From Oreohelix idahoensis (lineage: Eukaryota; Mollusca; Gastropoda; Stylommatophora; Oreohelicidae): a stretch of DNA of 64,000 nucleotides. The DNA lies in NCBI GenBank assembly GCA_024509875.1, contig JAMPIV010019873.1, positions 1 through 64,000 on the forward strand, given 5' to 3'. The position numbers were made by a program, and so were the translations under genes. This document shows, one piece after another, positions 51,248 through 60,939 of this stretch (position 1 is its first letter; every line of letters begins with the position of its first letter). The notes beneath the pieces were generated by a model, which was not told the DNA's origin, made no database searches, and saw only the letters and a list, made by a program, of their open reading frames with translations.

Positions 51248-53630
51248 CCAATCCTTCAGCTTGTTACTGTTAACTTTTGCTGCAGTTACCTTCATGTTTG
51301 GAATCTTCAGCTTGTTACTGTTAACTTTTGCTGCAGTTACCTTCATGTTTGGAATCTTCAGCTTGTTACTTTTAACTTTTGCTGCAGTTACCTTCATGTT
51401 TGGAATCTTCAGCTTTTGTTACTTTTAACTTTTGCTGCAGTTACCTTCATGTTTGGAATCTTCAGCTTGTTACTTTTAACTTTTGCTGCAGTTACCTTCA
51501 TGTTTGGAATCTTCAGCTTTTGTTACTTTTAACTTTTGCTGCAGTTACCTTCATGTTTGGAATCTTCAGCTTGTTACTTTTAACTTTTGCTGCAGTTACC
51601 TTCATGTTTGGAATCTTCAGCTTGTTACTTTTAACTTTTGCTGCAGTTACCTTCATGTTTGGAATCTTCAGCTTGTTACTTTTAACTTTTGCTGCAGTTA
51701 CCTTCATGTTTGGAATCTTCAGCTTGTTACTTTTAACTTTTGCTGCAGTTACCTTCATGTTTGGAATCTTCAGCTTGTTACTTTTAACTTTAGCTGCAGT
51801 TGCCTTCATGTTTGGAATCTTCAGCTTTTGTTACTTTTAACTTTAGCTGCAGTTACCTTCATGTTTGGAATCTTCAGCTTGTTACTTTTAACTTTAGCTG
51901 CAGTTGCCTTCATGTTTGGAATCTTCAGCTTTTGTTACTTTTAACTTTTGCTGCAGTTACCTTCATGTTTGGAATCCTTCAGCTTGTTACTTTTAACTTT
52001 TTTGCTTGCAGTTACCTTCATGTTTGGAATCTTCAGCTTTTGTTACTTTTAACTTTTGCTGCAGTTACCTTCATGTTTGGAATCTTCAGCTTGTTACTTT
52101 TTAACACTTTTTGCTGCAGTTACCTTCATGTTTGGAATCTTCAGCTTGTTACTTTTAACTTTTGCTGCAGTTACCTTCATGTTTGGAATCTTCAGCTTTT
52201 GTTACTTTTAACTTTTGCTGCAGTTACCTTCATGTTTGGAATCTTCAGCTTGTTACTTTTAACTTTTGCTGCAGTTACCTTCATGTTTGGAATCTTCAGC
52301 TTGTTACTTTTAACTTTAGCTGCAGTTGCCTTCATGTTTGGAATCTTCAGCTTGTTACTTTTAACTTTAGCTGCAGTTGCCTTCATGTTTGGAATCTTCA
52401 GCTTTTGTTACTTTTAACTTTTGCTGCAGTTACCTTCATGTTTGGAATCTTCAGCTTGTTACTTTTAACTTTAGCTGCAGTTGCCTTCATGTTTCGAATC
52501 TTCAGCTCGTTACTTTTAACTTTTGCTGCAGTTACCTTCATGTTTGGAATCTTCAGCTTTTGTTACTTTTAACTTTAGCTGCAGTTACCTTCATGTTTGG
52601 AATCTTCAGCTTTTGTTTCTTTTCTCTTTTGCTGCAGTTACCTTCATGTTTGGAATCTTCAGCTCGTTACTTTTAACTTTTGCTGCAGTTACCTTCATGT
52701 TTGGAATCTTCAGCTTTTGTTACTTTTAACTTTAGCTGCAGTTACCTTCATGTTTGGAATCTTCAGCTTTTGTTACTTTTAACTTTTGCTGCAGTTACCT
52801 TCATGTTTGGAATCTTCAGCTCGTTACTTTTAACTTTTGCTGCAGTTACCTTCATGTTTGGAATCTTCAGCTTTTGTTACTTTTAACTTTAGCTGCAGTT
52901 ACCTTCATGTTTGGAATCTTCAGCTTTTGTTACTTTTAACTTTTGCTGCAGTTACCTTCATGTTTGGAATCTTCAGCTCGTTACTTTTAACTTTTGCTGC
53001 AGTTACCTTCATGTTTGGAATCTTCAGCTCGTTACTTTTAACTTTTGCTGCAGTTACCTTCATGTTTGGAATCTTCAGCTTTTGTTACTTTTAACTTTTG
53101 CTGCAGTTACCTTCATGTTTGGAATCTTCAGCTTGTTACTTTTAACTTTTGCTGCAGTTACCTTCATGTTTGGAATCTTCAGCTTGTTACTTTTAACTTT
53201 TGCTGCAGTTACCTTCATGTTTGGAATCTTCAGCTTGTTACTTTTAACTTTTGCTGCAGTTACCTTCATGTTTGGAATCTTCAGCTTGTTACTTTTAACT
53301 TTTGCTGCAGTTACCTTCATGTTTGGAATCTTCAGCTTGTTACTTTTAACTTTTGCTGCAGCTTTTATTGCAGTTACCTTCATGTTTGGAATCTTCAGCT
53401 TGTTACTTTTAACTTTTGCTGCAGTTACCTTCATGTTTGGAATCTTCAGCTTGTTACTTTTAACTTTTGCTGCAGCTTTTATTGCAGTTACCTTCATGTT
53501 TGGAATCTTCAGCTTGTTACTTTTAACTTTTGCTGCAGTTACCTTCATGTTTGGAATCTTCAGCTTGTTACTTTTAACTTTTTCTGCAGCTTTTATTGCA
53601 GTTACCTTCATGTTTGGAATCTTCAGCTTT
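51248..53630. repeat. 51/53-bp minisatellite, about 46 units, with higher-order repeats
   Basis: The unit core is GCTGCAGTTACCTTCATGTT followed by TGGAATCTTCAGCTT. Spacing is 51 bp for units with CAGCTTGTTAC and 53 bp for units with CAGCTTTTGTTAC. The 51-bp form equals 17 codons, so it keeps frames open on both strands (LLLLTFAAVTFMFGIFS plus; KVTAAKVKSNKLKIPNM minus), and the 53-bp form breaks them. The first two units carry a variant (TTACTGTTAAC). Around 52500-53090 units recur as a 157-bp trimer (51+53+53). Around 53340-53610 three units contain an extra 18-bp GCTTTTATTGCA segment, about 120 bp apart. I consider it non-coding. Confidence 0.95.
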
Positions 53631-54928
53631 TACAATACAAGGAACATAATATTTTTTTTAGTAAATACCTTTTAAAAGCACTGATCTGTAGGAAGTGCTT
53701 TCCCCTGACCCCAGTTTCACTTAAAAGGAAGTTTGTCTTTCCATGTCATGTGCTCACAAATATCAACATTTTGAATGATCAAGCCTCTGAAGTTGGGTAT
53801 TCACTGCTGTAGCAGAAAACTCTGACTTTAGCACAGCTGTTCTCCTTAGGCAAAATTCTAAAGATCAGTTAAACTCTACATTATAAGAACCTAAAAGACA
53901 GCAAAGAATAATACAACTGTGACCTGCCAGGCACGTCGTAAAACGAGATTAAAGAGGTTTTAGCGCGTTGTCTGCCAAACCATTCTATACAAACTGAGAA
54001 AGCCTTAGAAACTGCAAATTATTGTTAATTTTAAAAAAAAATCTAACTTAAACAATGCTAACCTAAAAAAATATGGTTCTGACACTGGCCAATGTAACAT
54101 ATCAGTTAAAAGAACATCATCTGATTCTCTCCAGTACGCTGTCACAGCAAAAGTGGAAAGAAAAAGAAAAAAGGATCTAGACTATCCTCTTTCGCTTTCT
54201 ATCAAAGCTCTTGAACTGTGATGCTTAAAAACTGGACAAACAGAATCTTAAAACTTTGTTAACTTGAGGCTGATTCTGCCTTGGCAAAAGCAAGCACATC
54301 ATAAGCCAAATTTTCTTTACCTTAGCAAGTTTAGTTCTGCCAAGACAAATGTAAAATATAAAAGTAACAAATTTTAGAATAAACTGGGGAAAAAAAATAA
54401 AACCAGCGCCTAAGACTCAGGATAACTGAACAACTTTAAAGGTTAATGAGTTAATCTGCTATGTACCATTTTTCTAAATGTATACACAGTATCAAACCCA
54501 CGGGATATCTACACATGAAGCCCCTTAAAAGCCATGTCTTTCAGTAAGAGTAGTGGCCCTGTGTTTTGAATGTGAAAAAGTAGTTTGCCATAATCAATTT
54601 CATAAATGTGAGCCAAACTTAACAAGTCAATGTAGTGCACTTTGCCAAGCATAGTGTAGGCACTATAATATTACTTAATATAACACTGCCAGGTGACAGC
54701 AGTTACATAAAAAGTTAAAACAAACTAAAAAAAGATGCATCTTACTTAAAAACGTTATAAAATCATTATTGACCAAACCTACAAAATAAAATGCCGATAA
54801 CCATTTTACCACAAAAAGAAATGGTAATAACTATATTGTTTATGACATCTCTACATTAGCTTTTAGATCTAGGTATCTAATTTTAAATATGCCAGTATGC
54901 CTAATTCTAATCGATTTGAACTCAACTT
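53631..54928 (-). other. Probable NAA20 3' untranslated/3' flanking region
   Basis: AT-rich sequence downstream of the NAA20 stop codon on the minus strand. I see no AATAAA on the minus strand between 55075 and the minisatellite. The nearest are within the GCTTTTATTGC variant units near 53360-53600, read as GCAATAAAAGC on the minus strand. The transcript end is therefore unknown. Confidence 0.4.
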
Positions 54929-55075
54929 CTACAACTCTGTATTCCACGACTGGGAACGAAAGTTTTTTTGTCGCCATAGTTCTAGCAGCAAGAAGAGGAA
55001 AGATACAATCAAAATCAGTATAGCTATGAAGAGGTGATCAAATATGTCTGCCAGACTAGTGTGTCCTGCGTCTGG

Positions 55076-55161
55076 TCAGTCCAGCTCATCAGGTCTCACA
55101 GGATGTGGTAAGGGGATGACAGACTTCTTATCTTTATCTCTGGACAAAGCTTTCCTCATAT
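55076..55161 (-). CDS. NAA20: NAA20, terminal coding exon (N-alpha-acetyltransferase 20, NatB catalytic subunit)
   Basis: On the minus strand CTGTCCAACAG (splice acceptor, ending at 55162) is followed by an exon reading D-MRKALSRD, then KDKKSVIPLPHPVRPDELD and TGA (55076-55078). This matches the characteristic C-terminus of animal NAA20, MRKALSRD...IPLPHPVRP. NAA20 with its partner NAA25 forms the cytosolic, ribosome-associated NatB complex, which acetylates starting Met followed by Asp, Glu, Asn or Gln. The first codon (Asp) is split: G from the exon ending at 60803, AT from this exon, so the phases agree. The acidic end DELD replaces the EDIE known from human, an ordinary difference. The same frame stays open for 48 codons after the stop (see findings). 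Confidence 0.93.
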
Positions 55162-55500
55162 CTGTTGGACAGAAATGATAAGAAACAATTTGAATAAAGA
55201 CTGACACATGACAAAAAAATTAAAATAAATCACTGTAATGTATAATTTTTTCTATTTTTTTTTTAAAGCCAAAACACTGGGTTTGCCTTTTATTAATTGG
55301 TTTCAAAACAATTATCTGGAAGTTGCACTGTAAACCAAAAAAGTCAATTATTATATTATTTTAGATTTTACAGGCATAAAATATTATTAACCTAAACAAG
55401 CTTAGCTCAACAGTTTTCAATCAAAATATAAACAGTAGATAATACTTCATTGAAACTACAGTATGGACGGTGCAGGAAGTTGTACATTTCGTAACATTAA

Positions 55501-55718
55501 TCATCATCATTTTCTTCCCTATCGAGCATGGAGCCACCACTGTAGCTGGTCCCCTTACAGGAAGACAGCACCAAAAATATCATGTGCTCCAGCAGTAGTG
55601 GTTGTCATAACAATTTATTTGACATGACATTTCTAGTCCCATGCACCATCTCAAATTAGGAACCTCTTACAACAGTTTTATTTTTTTCAAAGATCCTCCT
55701 TCATGAACTACACGGGAC
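55501..55718 (+). mobile_element. SINE-like dispersed repeat, copy C
   Basis: Begins TCATCATCATTTTCTTCCCT. It then carries GAGCATGGAGCCACCACTGT, AGCTGGTCCCCTTACAGGAA, AGCAGTAGTGGTTGTCATAA, TTTGACATGACATTT and CCCATGCACCATCTC, and ends near CTACACGGGAC. The leading CAT repeats are the complement of the ATG-type tail, so its transcribed sense is probably minus. Confidence 0.78.
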
Positions 55719-55739
55719 ATTTACTAACATGCCTAGGTG

Positions 55740-57445
55740 CATACCTGTCAACCTCCTGAGACAAAATTCTGTACGCCGGACCAAAAAAATCCTTACAAAC
55801 ACCCAAAAATCCTTACGCAAAAAATATATTAATAAATTATACACAATACAGTTTTAAAACGAGAAATGACATATACAAATCTATTAGCATTTGAATTAGT
55901 GTGGTATAAAACATGCTAATAGTCTCATGCTGTTCTTTACATATAAAAAACTTAGTGATCGTGAGGTACTATTCTTTCGATGCACAGTGTTTTGTATTAT
56001 AATCAACACATGCACTTTTAGCACTTTGCAGAATTGCATTTGTGGGCTTAAAGTCTGCACAGCATGTATCAATGTTAATCTTACACTGTAAAAAAGAAGT
56101 GAGTGTGTCTGCAGTCATGGACCTCCTGCAGTCTGTGTGGACTTTTTTTATTGAAAAATAAAGCAGCAAAGTTTACGCAAACAAACTTTTTTTCTAGTTA
56201 TGCAGGGCCGACACAGAATATTATGACATTAATTTATTGGAAATATTTAAATGATCAAAATATAACTGGAAAGATTAAGAGAAGAAAAAAAAAAAAAAAA
56301 AAAAAAAATATAACAAAGCAAAGTAAACAGCTAACAGCAACAACAACAACAAATTTAACAAATTATGAACAGAATATCAAATCTAGGAAGAAAAACGTAG
56401 CACCAAAAATTTACAAAATTATTTAAGAGTTGGTAGCCTAGACCAGTGATAATAGATTGCCACTTTATTAAAAAATAAAGCAGCGAATCTCGACCGCTGA
56501 AATAAAGTAGGTAGGCCTACTCAATGCAAATAAACTTTATTTTTCTTCTTTTGTAGGGCCTACAGAAAATTTTATGATATTAATTTATTGGAAATATTGA
56601 AATGGTCACAATATAACTGGAAAGATTAAGAGAATGACAAAAATAAAATACAACGAAGCAAAGCAAAGCAACAGCAAAAAATAAACTAAATTGTGAACAG
56701 AATATTAATCTAGGAAGAAAAAATGTACTACCAAAAATTTACAAAATTATTATTTAAAAATTGATAGCCTAGACCAGTGATAATAGATCGCCGCTTTATG
56801 AAAAATAAAGCAGTGAATCTCGATCGCCGGAATAAAGTAGGCCTACTCAACGCAAACAAACTTTTTTTGTTTTTTTAGTTATATATGACATTAATTTATC
56901 GGAAATATACTGAAGGGCAAGATATAACTGGAAAGATTAAGACAGTGATTAAATTGCAACAAAGCAAAACAACAGCAATATTTAACCAAGTTATAGGTAC
57001 TTAGCTTTTTTTAAACAAATTAACGTCAAAGTGTCTTGGCAAGCGTGGCTGATAACAGGTAACTTTAAAAATACGTCATGTCACGCTGAAAGCCGAAAGT
57101 GTTTGAGGCCGAATTCAAAGTTTTTGCCGAATTGTTGGGTATAAAAGGATTTGATTGGTTGCTGCAAGAGACTTCAGTTTAAAAACAGATGCCGAGATTC
57201 CCGGAATAAAAAAATTGGTTTTAAAAAAAACCTGGGCTAGAAAATATTTTCTGATTTAAAATTTTTAAAAACTTGGGTTGGAAAATATTTTTAGAATTTA
57301 AAAAAAAAAAAAAAAAAATTCAATTTTTTTTTTTTTTTTTGGGAGGGAGGAAAAATCCGTACAACGAGTCTGTATGGCTGTACACTGCTAAAAGTATCAA
57401 AAATACGTACATTGTATGAAAAATTCGTACAGGTTGACAGGTATG
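55740..57445. mobile_element. 1.7-kb TIR DNA element of unassigned superfamily
   Basis: A perfect 15-bp terminal inverted repeat, CATACCTGTCAACCT at 55740-55754 and its complement ending at 57445. It is flanked by the 6-bp direct repeat TAGGTG (55734-55739 and 57446-57451). Sub-terminal sequence is also partly inverted (GTACG/CGTAC blocks). The interior is AT-rich, without transposase, and holds three diverged direct repeats of about 310-350 bp, marked by TATAACTGGAAAGATTAAG at 56261, 56612 and 56923. It is therefore non-autonomous. A 6-bp duplication does not fit Tc1 (2), piggyBac (4) or hAT/P (8). Confidence 0.85.
56155..57000. repeat. Three diverged ~310-350-bp direct repeats inside the TIR element
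   Basis: Recurring blocks are AATAAAGCAG, CGCAAACAAACTTT or its variants, TTAATTTATTGGAAATAT, TATAACTGGAAAGATTAAG, AATCTAGGAAGAAAAA and AGCCTAGACCAGTGATAATA. A poly-A run of about 24 lies at 56285-56308. Confidence 0.82.
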
Positions 57446-57785
57446 TAGGTGACACACAAAAAACAGACAAAAAGACAGAGAAGAAAATCAGAAGTGTCTT
57501 CTCTGAACTCTAATTGCTCGCCTACATTTTCTGTCTTCTGCCTCAACAATGTAATCAACAGTCACATAAGAAAGTCACTTGCAGATTCTCTACACTGAAT
57601 ATCAACTCTAATGCATTTACATTTTCAACCTCTTGCCTTGAAAGCATAATCAACATTATTATTAGTGTTCATCTCATAATGTCATAATGCTATTTATATC
57701 ACTGTTCTTACCAATTTTTCAACCTTCAAGTCCAATTTTCCAGTAAAGTGTTTTATCTAGATATGCTTATCTCCCTTACAGTTCG

Positions 57786-58038
57786 TTCCTTCACTTTCTT
57801 TTATCCCCTATGGAGTATGAAGCCATCCCCCCTTGAAGGAAGCCTGCTTCAAAGCCCCCCCCCCCCCCTCTCTACCATTGTTTGCTCTTGTAGTGGTAGT
57901 TTCTGTATCAATTTGTTTGACATAACAAGGTTGCCAGTCTCATGCTAAACCTCATATTGACCACCTCTAACAATATGCCCCAGGAAACAGTAGCCCTATT
58001 TTTTCTCAGAGACCCCCAGGAACTATACTGGGCATCCC
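57786..58038 (+). mobile_element. SINE-like dispersed repeat, copy D
   Basis: Blocks ATGGAGTATGAAGCCATCCC, GAAGGAAGCCTGCTTCAAAG, a C13 run near 57857, CAATTTGTTTGACATAACAA, GGTTGCCAGTCTCATGCTAA and GAGACCCCCAGGAACTATAC. It directly abuts the 3' end of RTE-D. The 66-codon frame at 57748-57948 is incidental. Confidence 0.76.
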
Positions 58039-58046
58039 TTATTCAT

Positions 58047-58810
58047 TCATAACCCTCCACTCCCAAAGGAGCATAGGCCTTCAACAAACACATGCCAAGT
58101 CCTCCTGTCACGTGCCATCATCTCAAGTTCTTTCCACGTTCTCCTTATCATTTTCACCTCTGTTTCCAGTTCTCTTCTCCGTGTGCTTCTTGGTCTACCT
58201 CTGCCTCTCTTGCCCTTGGGGTTCCAGAATAAGGACTGCCTTGTTATGCTATCAACAGGTTTCCTCAGTGTGTGTCCTATCCATCGCCATCGTCTTCTTC
58301 TCATCTCTTGTTCCACTGGCACTTGTCTAGTTCTTGTCATCAGTTCCACGTTGGTAACCTTGTCATACCATTTTAATCCCTCTATTCTACGCAAGCACCA
58401 ATTTATGAAAGTCTGTAGCTTTTTGGTTATTGTCTTTGTTGTTCTCCATGTCTCCGAGCCATACAATAGGACTGACTTCACATTTGAGTTGAAAATTCTT
58501 ATTTTTGTGTTGGATCCGATTTCTCTTGATCTCCATATATTTTCAAATGCAATGAAAGCTCCTCTTGCTTTTTGTATTCTTATTTTGATATCACTGTCTG
58601 TCCCTCCAACTTTCTCTATATTGCTGCCAAGATATGTGTACGATTCTTCATCTTGTATTGGTGTTTCTTCAAGTTCAACCCTGTTATCATTACCTGCATT
58701 TATTCTCATTTTTGTCTTTTCCCTGTGTATTTTCAGACCCAATTGCTGTGACCTCTCATCGAGTGTTTTCAATTTGTCCTGCATCTGATTACAGAAGAGC
58801 CAAGTCATCA
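58047..58810 (-). pseudogene. RTE-D thumb and C-terminal domain
   Basis: The minus-strand frame has QMQDKLKTLDERSQQLGLKI, SYTYLGSNIEKVGGTDSDIK, VKSVLLYGSETWRTTK, CLRRIEGLKWYDKVTNVELM, RRRWRWIGHTLRKPVDSITR, and GKRGRGRPRSTRRRELETEV, and ends GLCSFGSGGL at TGA 58047-58049. This is the standard C-terminal half of invertebrate RTE polyproteins. It follows motif C after a frameshift near 58800. The Met near 58826 belongs to the out-of-frame overlap and is not a real start. The frame is otherwise free of stops, so the copy is much younger than RTE-C. Confidence 0.87.
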
Positions 58811-59265
58811 GCAAAATCCAGATCATCCAACTGCTTAGTCAGAGTCCACTGGATTCCATTTCTGTTGTGTGTTGTCGATGTTCTCATAACCCAGTCTATT
58901 ACTAGTAAGAAAAGAAATGGAGACAAGAGGCATCCCTGTTGCACTCCTGTTCTTATCCCAAACGGTTCTGTAAGCTGTCCTTCATGAAGAACTCTGCATG
59001 TCATGTCTTCATATGTTTTCTTTATTAAATTAATGATCTTCAGGGGAACTCCATAATGCCTCATCAATTTCCAAAGTGATTCTCTGTCTACACTGTCAAA
59101 TACCTTTTCGTAGTCCACAAATCCGATGTATAGTGGTGAATTCCATTCCAGACTTTGTTCAACTATTATTCTCTTATAACACACCTTTTTTATTCTCAGA
59201 GATATCCAGGGGTTCCATGTTTTTGTGTCTGTGAAATATGCTTCAAGATAAAGAGGCGATTTCAT
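58789..59265 (-). pseudogene. RTE-D reverse transcriptase core
   Basis: The minus-strand frame contains RIIVEQSLEWNSPLYIGFVD, motif A FVDYEKVFDSVDRESLWKLM, HYGVPLKIINLIKKTYE, motif B GVQQGCLLSPFLF, and motif C LDDLDFADDLALL. The expected catalytic Asp residues are present in A and C. The frame ends just after motif C at a TAA caused by a frameshift near 58800. The following domain continues in another frame from about 58800 down to 58047. The residues before RIIVEQS (TDTKTWNPWISL) do not fit the family well, so the 5' end may be chimeric. Confidence 0.85.
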
Positions 59266-59518
59266 AAATTACACAAACTTTTAAAGATGGCATTCTGCAC
59301 TGTGTCAAACAAGGTCACGTAAAGAAGGCCTGAAACGTGACATGGTAATATATTTATTTTGCTCAGATCAGTTCAAGAGCTGTCTCCACATCCAAAGCTT
59401 GCCATAATGGATCTCCAATATTTTTATAATTTTCATTGATAGTAAATTCTAATGTACCAATAACCTTCATCTCTAGATATTGCCTTTGTGTGTATGATGA
59501 TGCTGCACTTTTGCCCAT

Positions 59519-59761
59519 TTCTTCTTCTTTTGCCTTCTGGGGAATGAACCCACCACAGCAGCTAGTTCCCTTACAGAAAGACTACATCATTTTCTGTAGC
59601 AATGTCTTTTACATGATAAGGTAGACAACCCCATGCACAATCTCATCATGATAAGGTAGACAACCCCATGCACAATCTCATATCAGTCACATCTTGTGAC
59701 ATGCCTGAAGTAGCAGTAGTCCTATTCTTTCTCTGTCTACCCAGAGATCCACAGGAAGTAG
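59519..59761 (+). mobile_element. SINE-like dispersed repeat, copy E with internal duplication
   Basis: Blocks: TTCTTCTTTTGCC, CTGGGGAATGAACCCACCAC, AGCTAGTTCCCTTACAGAAA, TTTTACATGATAAGGTAGAC, AACCCCATGCACAATCTCAT, and AGTAGTCCTATTCTTTCTCT. The segment CATGATAAGGTAGACAACCC together with the next 15 bases is duplicated in tandem (59612-59680), unlike the other copies. Confidence 0.76.
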
Positions 59762-60084
59762 ATTTTCTTTCAGGTTTTCCTTCACAGATTTTCAACAAAG
59801 TGTAATATCTCAAAATACTGTAAAACGTCTTATAAATGGACCTCTTATGTACAGAAGCCCCGCACCCCTTTGTATCATCTAAGAAGCTTCTCACAACGTT
59901 ATCTTCTAGCTCATAAAATATGTCAAAAATGAGACACAAGTATGTTTTGGGAAAATGTTATTTACAAAATGTGACTAAGATTAAGTATTTAATTCATGTT
60001 GTCAGTGTTCTATTTTGTACAAATACATTTGAGTTGTGTGTATTATATAGTGTTTATCGTGATCCACGCTCTAACATGTGGCAG

Positions 60085-60154
60085 GTCTCGTACCCACTGA
60101 GGGTAGGTCTCACACCTCCAGGTGGTGCCATGCACTCCTGGTTAAGAAGCACTG
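60085..60154 (-). mobile_element. hAT-like terminal sequence
   Basis: On the minus strand from 60154 the sequence CAGTGCTTCTTAACCAGGAG, then TGCATGGCACCACCTGGAGG, resembles the CAGTGGTTCTCAACC-type ends of hAT (Charlie-like) elements. A CAGTG start also occurs on the plus strand at about 60003, but I found no 8-bp duplication, so the element is not delimited. Confidence 0.4.
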
Positions 60155-60405
60155 ATCTACAGCAATGATCCAGGTTTTTCCTGTGGCTTTGCTGCCATTC
60201 TAAAACTTGCTGAGCTGGAGTCATAAGCTCCAGTTTCTTTCTCCTGTATTTTATTCTGACACAGCTTTCACTTAAAGGATCTTTACCTCTTGTTTCATGC
60301 CAGGAGGGGGCAGCATACTGTGCATTCCTCGACATCCAGAGAGGCTCTCCAAACATGCAGAGCTAAGATTCTGTGCTATGGTATGCTGGATCTTCCAATG
60401 AATCG

Positions 60406-60590
60406 TCAAGTCCTGCACTTAGCCACCTCCCAGCTCCCCCCACTTGTCACTCACTCAATGTGAGATACTCCTGCACACAGCCTACCAGGCAAAATCATCA
60501 AGTCCTGCACAGAGCCACCTCCCAGCTCCCTCACCCGTCAACCCTTCACTGTGAGAGCCTCTGGCCCACAGCACATCAGATAAAAGCCGG
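60406..60590. repeat. 2 x ~92-bp tandem duplication
   Basis: TCAAGTCCTGCAC at 60406 and 60498, each followed by AGCCACCTCCCAGCTCCC and, further on, TGTGAGA and CACAGC. The copies have diverged. The 98-codon frame over it is incidental. Confidence 0.8.
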
Positions 60591-60802
60591 AGTTAAGTCT
60601 GGGGTTCAAATAATTCCCCCAAGCCTAGTGTGCAACGCTGGGTTCTCAACATGTTTCATCACGTTTTAGTTATGCCCAAAGATATGAAATGTATTGTAAC
60701 TGCCACAGACGATAAACATATTTTGGAAAAACGGCTCTGAGAGGACATCAATGAAGGTCTTCATCACAAAAACGAGACATTATGATGAAGTGAAAAACTA
60801 AC

Positions 60803-60939
60803 CAAAAGCATCCTCATCTACCCCTCCTGAATAATACTCCAAGACTCTCCTGTATACACTGTAGCCAAGTTTTTCATACATAGCAACTGCAACCTTGTTT
60901 GAGACCCTCACAAACAGATCCACAAAGTAACAATGTTTC
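60803..60939 (-). CDS. NAA20: NAA20, penultimate coding exon
   Basis: A 137-bp minus-strand exon bounded by acceptor GAATTTTCAG (to 60940) and donor G/GTTAGT (60802-60797). It encodes KHCYFVDLFVRVSNKVAVAM, then YEKLGYSVYRRVLEYYSGG, then VDEDAF, ending in phase 1, which joins exactly to the terminal exon at 55161. FVDLFVRVSN...MY..LGYSVYR is the hallmark C-terminal part of the NAA20 GNAT fold. The Asn-Ala-Tyr pattern here (SNKVAVAMYEKLGY) belongs to the acetyl-CoA-binding helix region of GNAT enzymes. The earlier exons, with the Arg-Arg-x-Gly-x-Gly/Ala acetyl-CoA loop, were not found in 60940-64000 and should lie beyond the right edge. So the upstream intron exceeds 3 kb. Confidence 0.94.

Larger units (their letters stand above)
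58039..59265 (-). mobile_element. RTE-D retrotransposon, 5'-truncated
   Basis: A minus-strand fragment covering the RT core to the 3' end. It is the same family as RTE-C (47555-48690). The 3' sequence after the stop codon is GAATGAATAAG-like, without poly-A. The 5' boundary is set by loss of recognisable protein upstream of about 59200. No target duplication was found. Confidence 0.78.
55162..60802 (-). other. NAA20 last intron (5.64 kb), rich in transposons
   Basis: Bounded on the minus strand by GT (60802-60801) and AG (55163-55162). It contains three SINE-like copies, a 1.7-kb TIR element and a 1.2-kb RTE-D fragment, all annotated separately. The stretches 55180-55500, 59270-59515 and 60500-60800 show nothing recognisable. 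Confidence 0.88.

Noticed and set aside
51248..53630. CRISPR-like array or a repetitive structural protein gene
   Set aside because: There are no unique spacers between repeats, and the 53-bp units shift the frame repeatedly. It is a eukaryotic minisatellite.
58112..58987. Plus-strand frames of 72-201 codons over RTE-D
   Set aside because: Antisense shadows of the RTE-D polyprotein.
60054..60356. 100-codon minus-strand frame as an NAA20 exon or separate gene
   Set aside because: No splice sites in the right phase and no family resemblance; part overlaps a hAT-like terminus.
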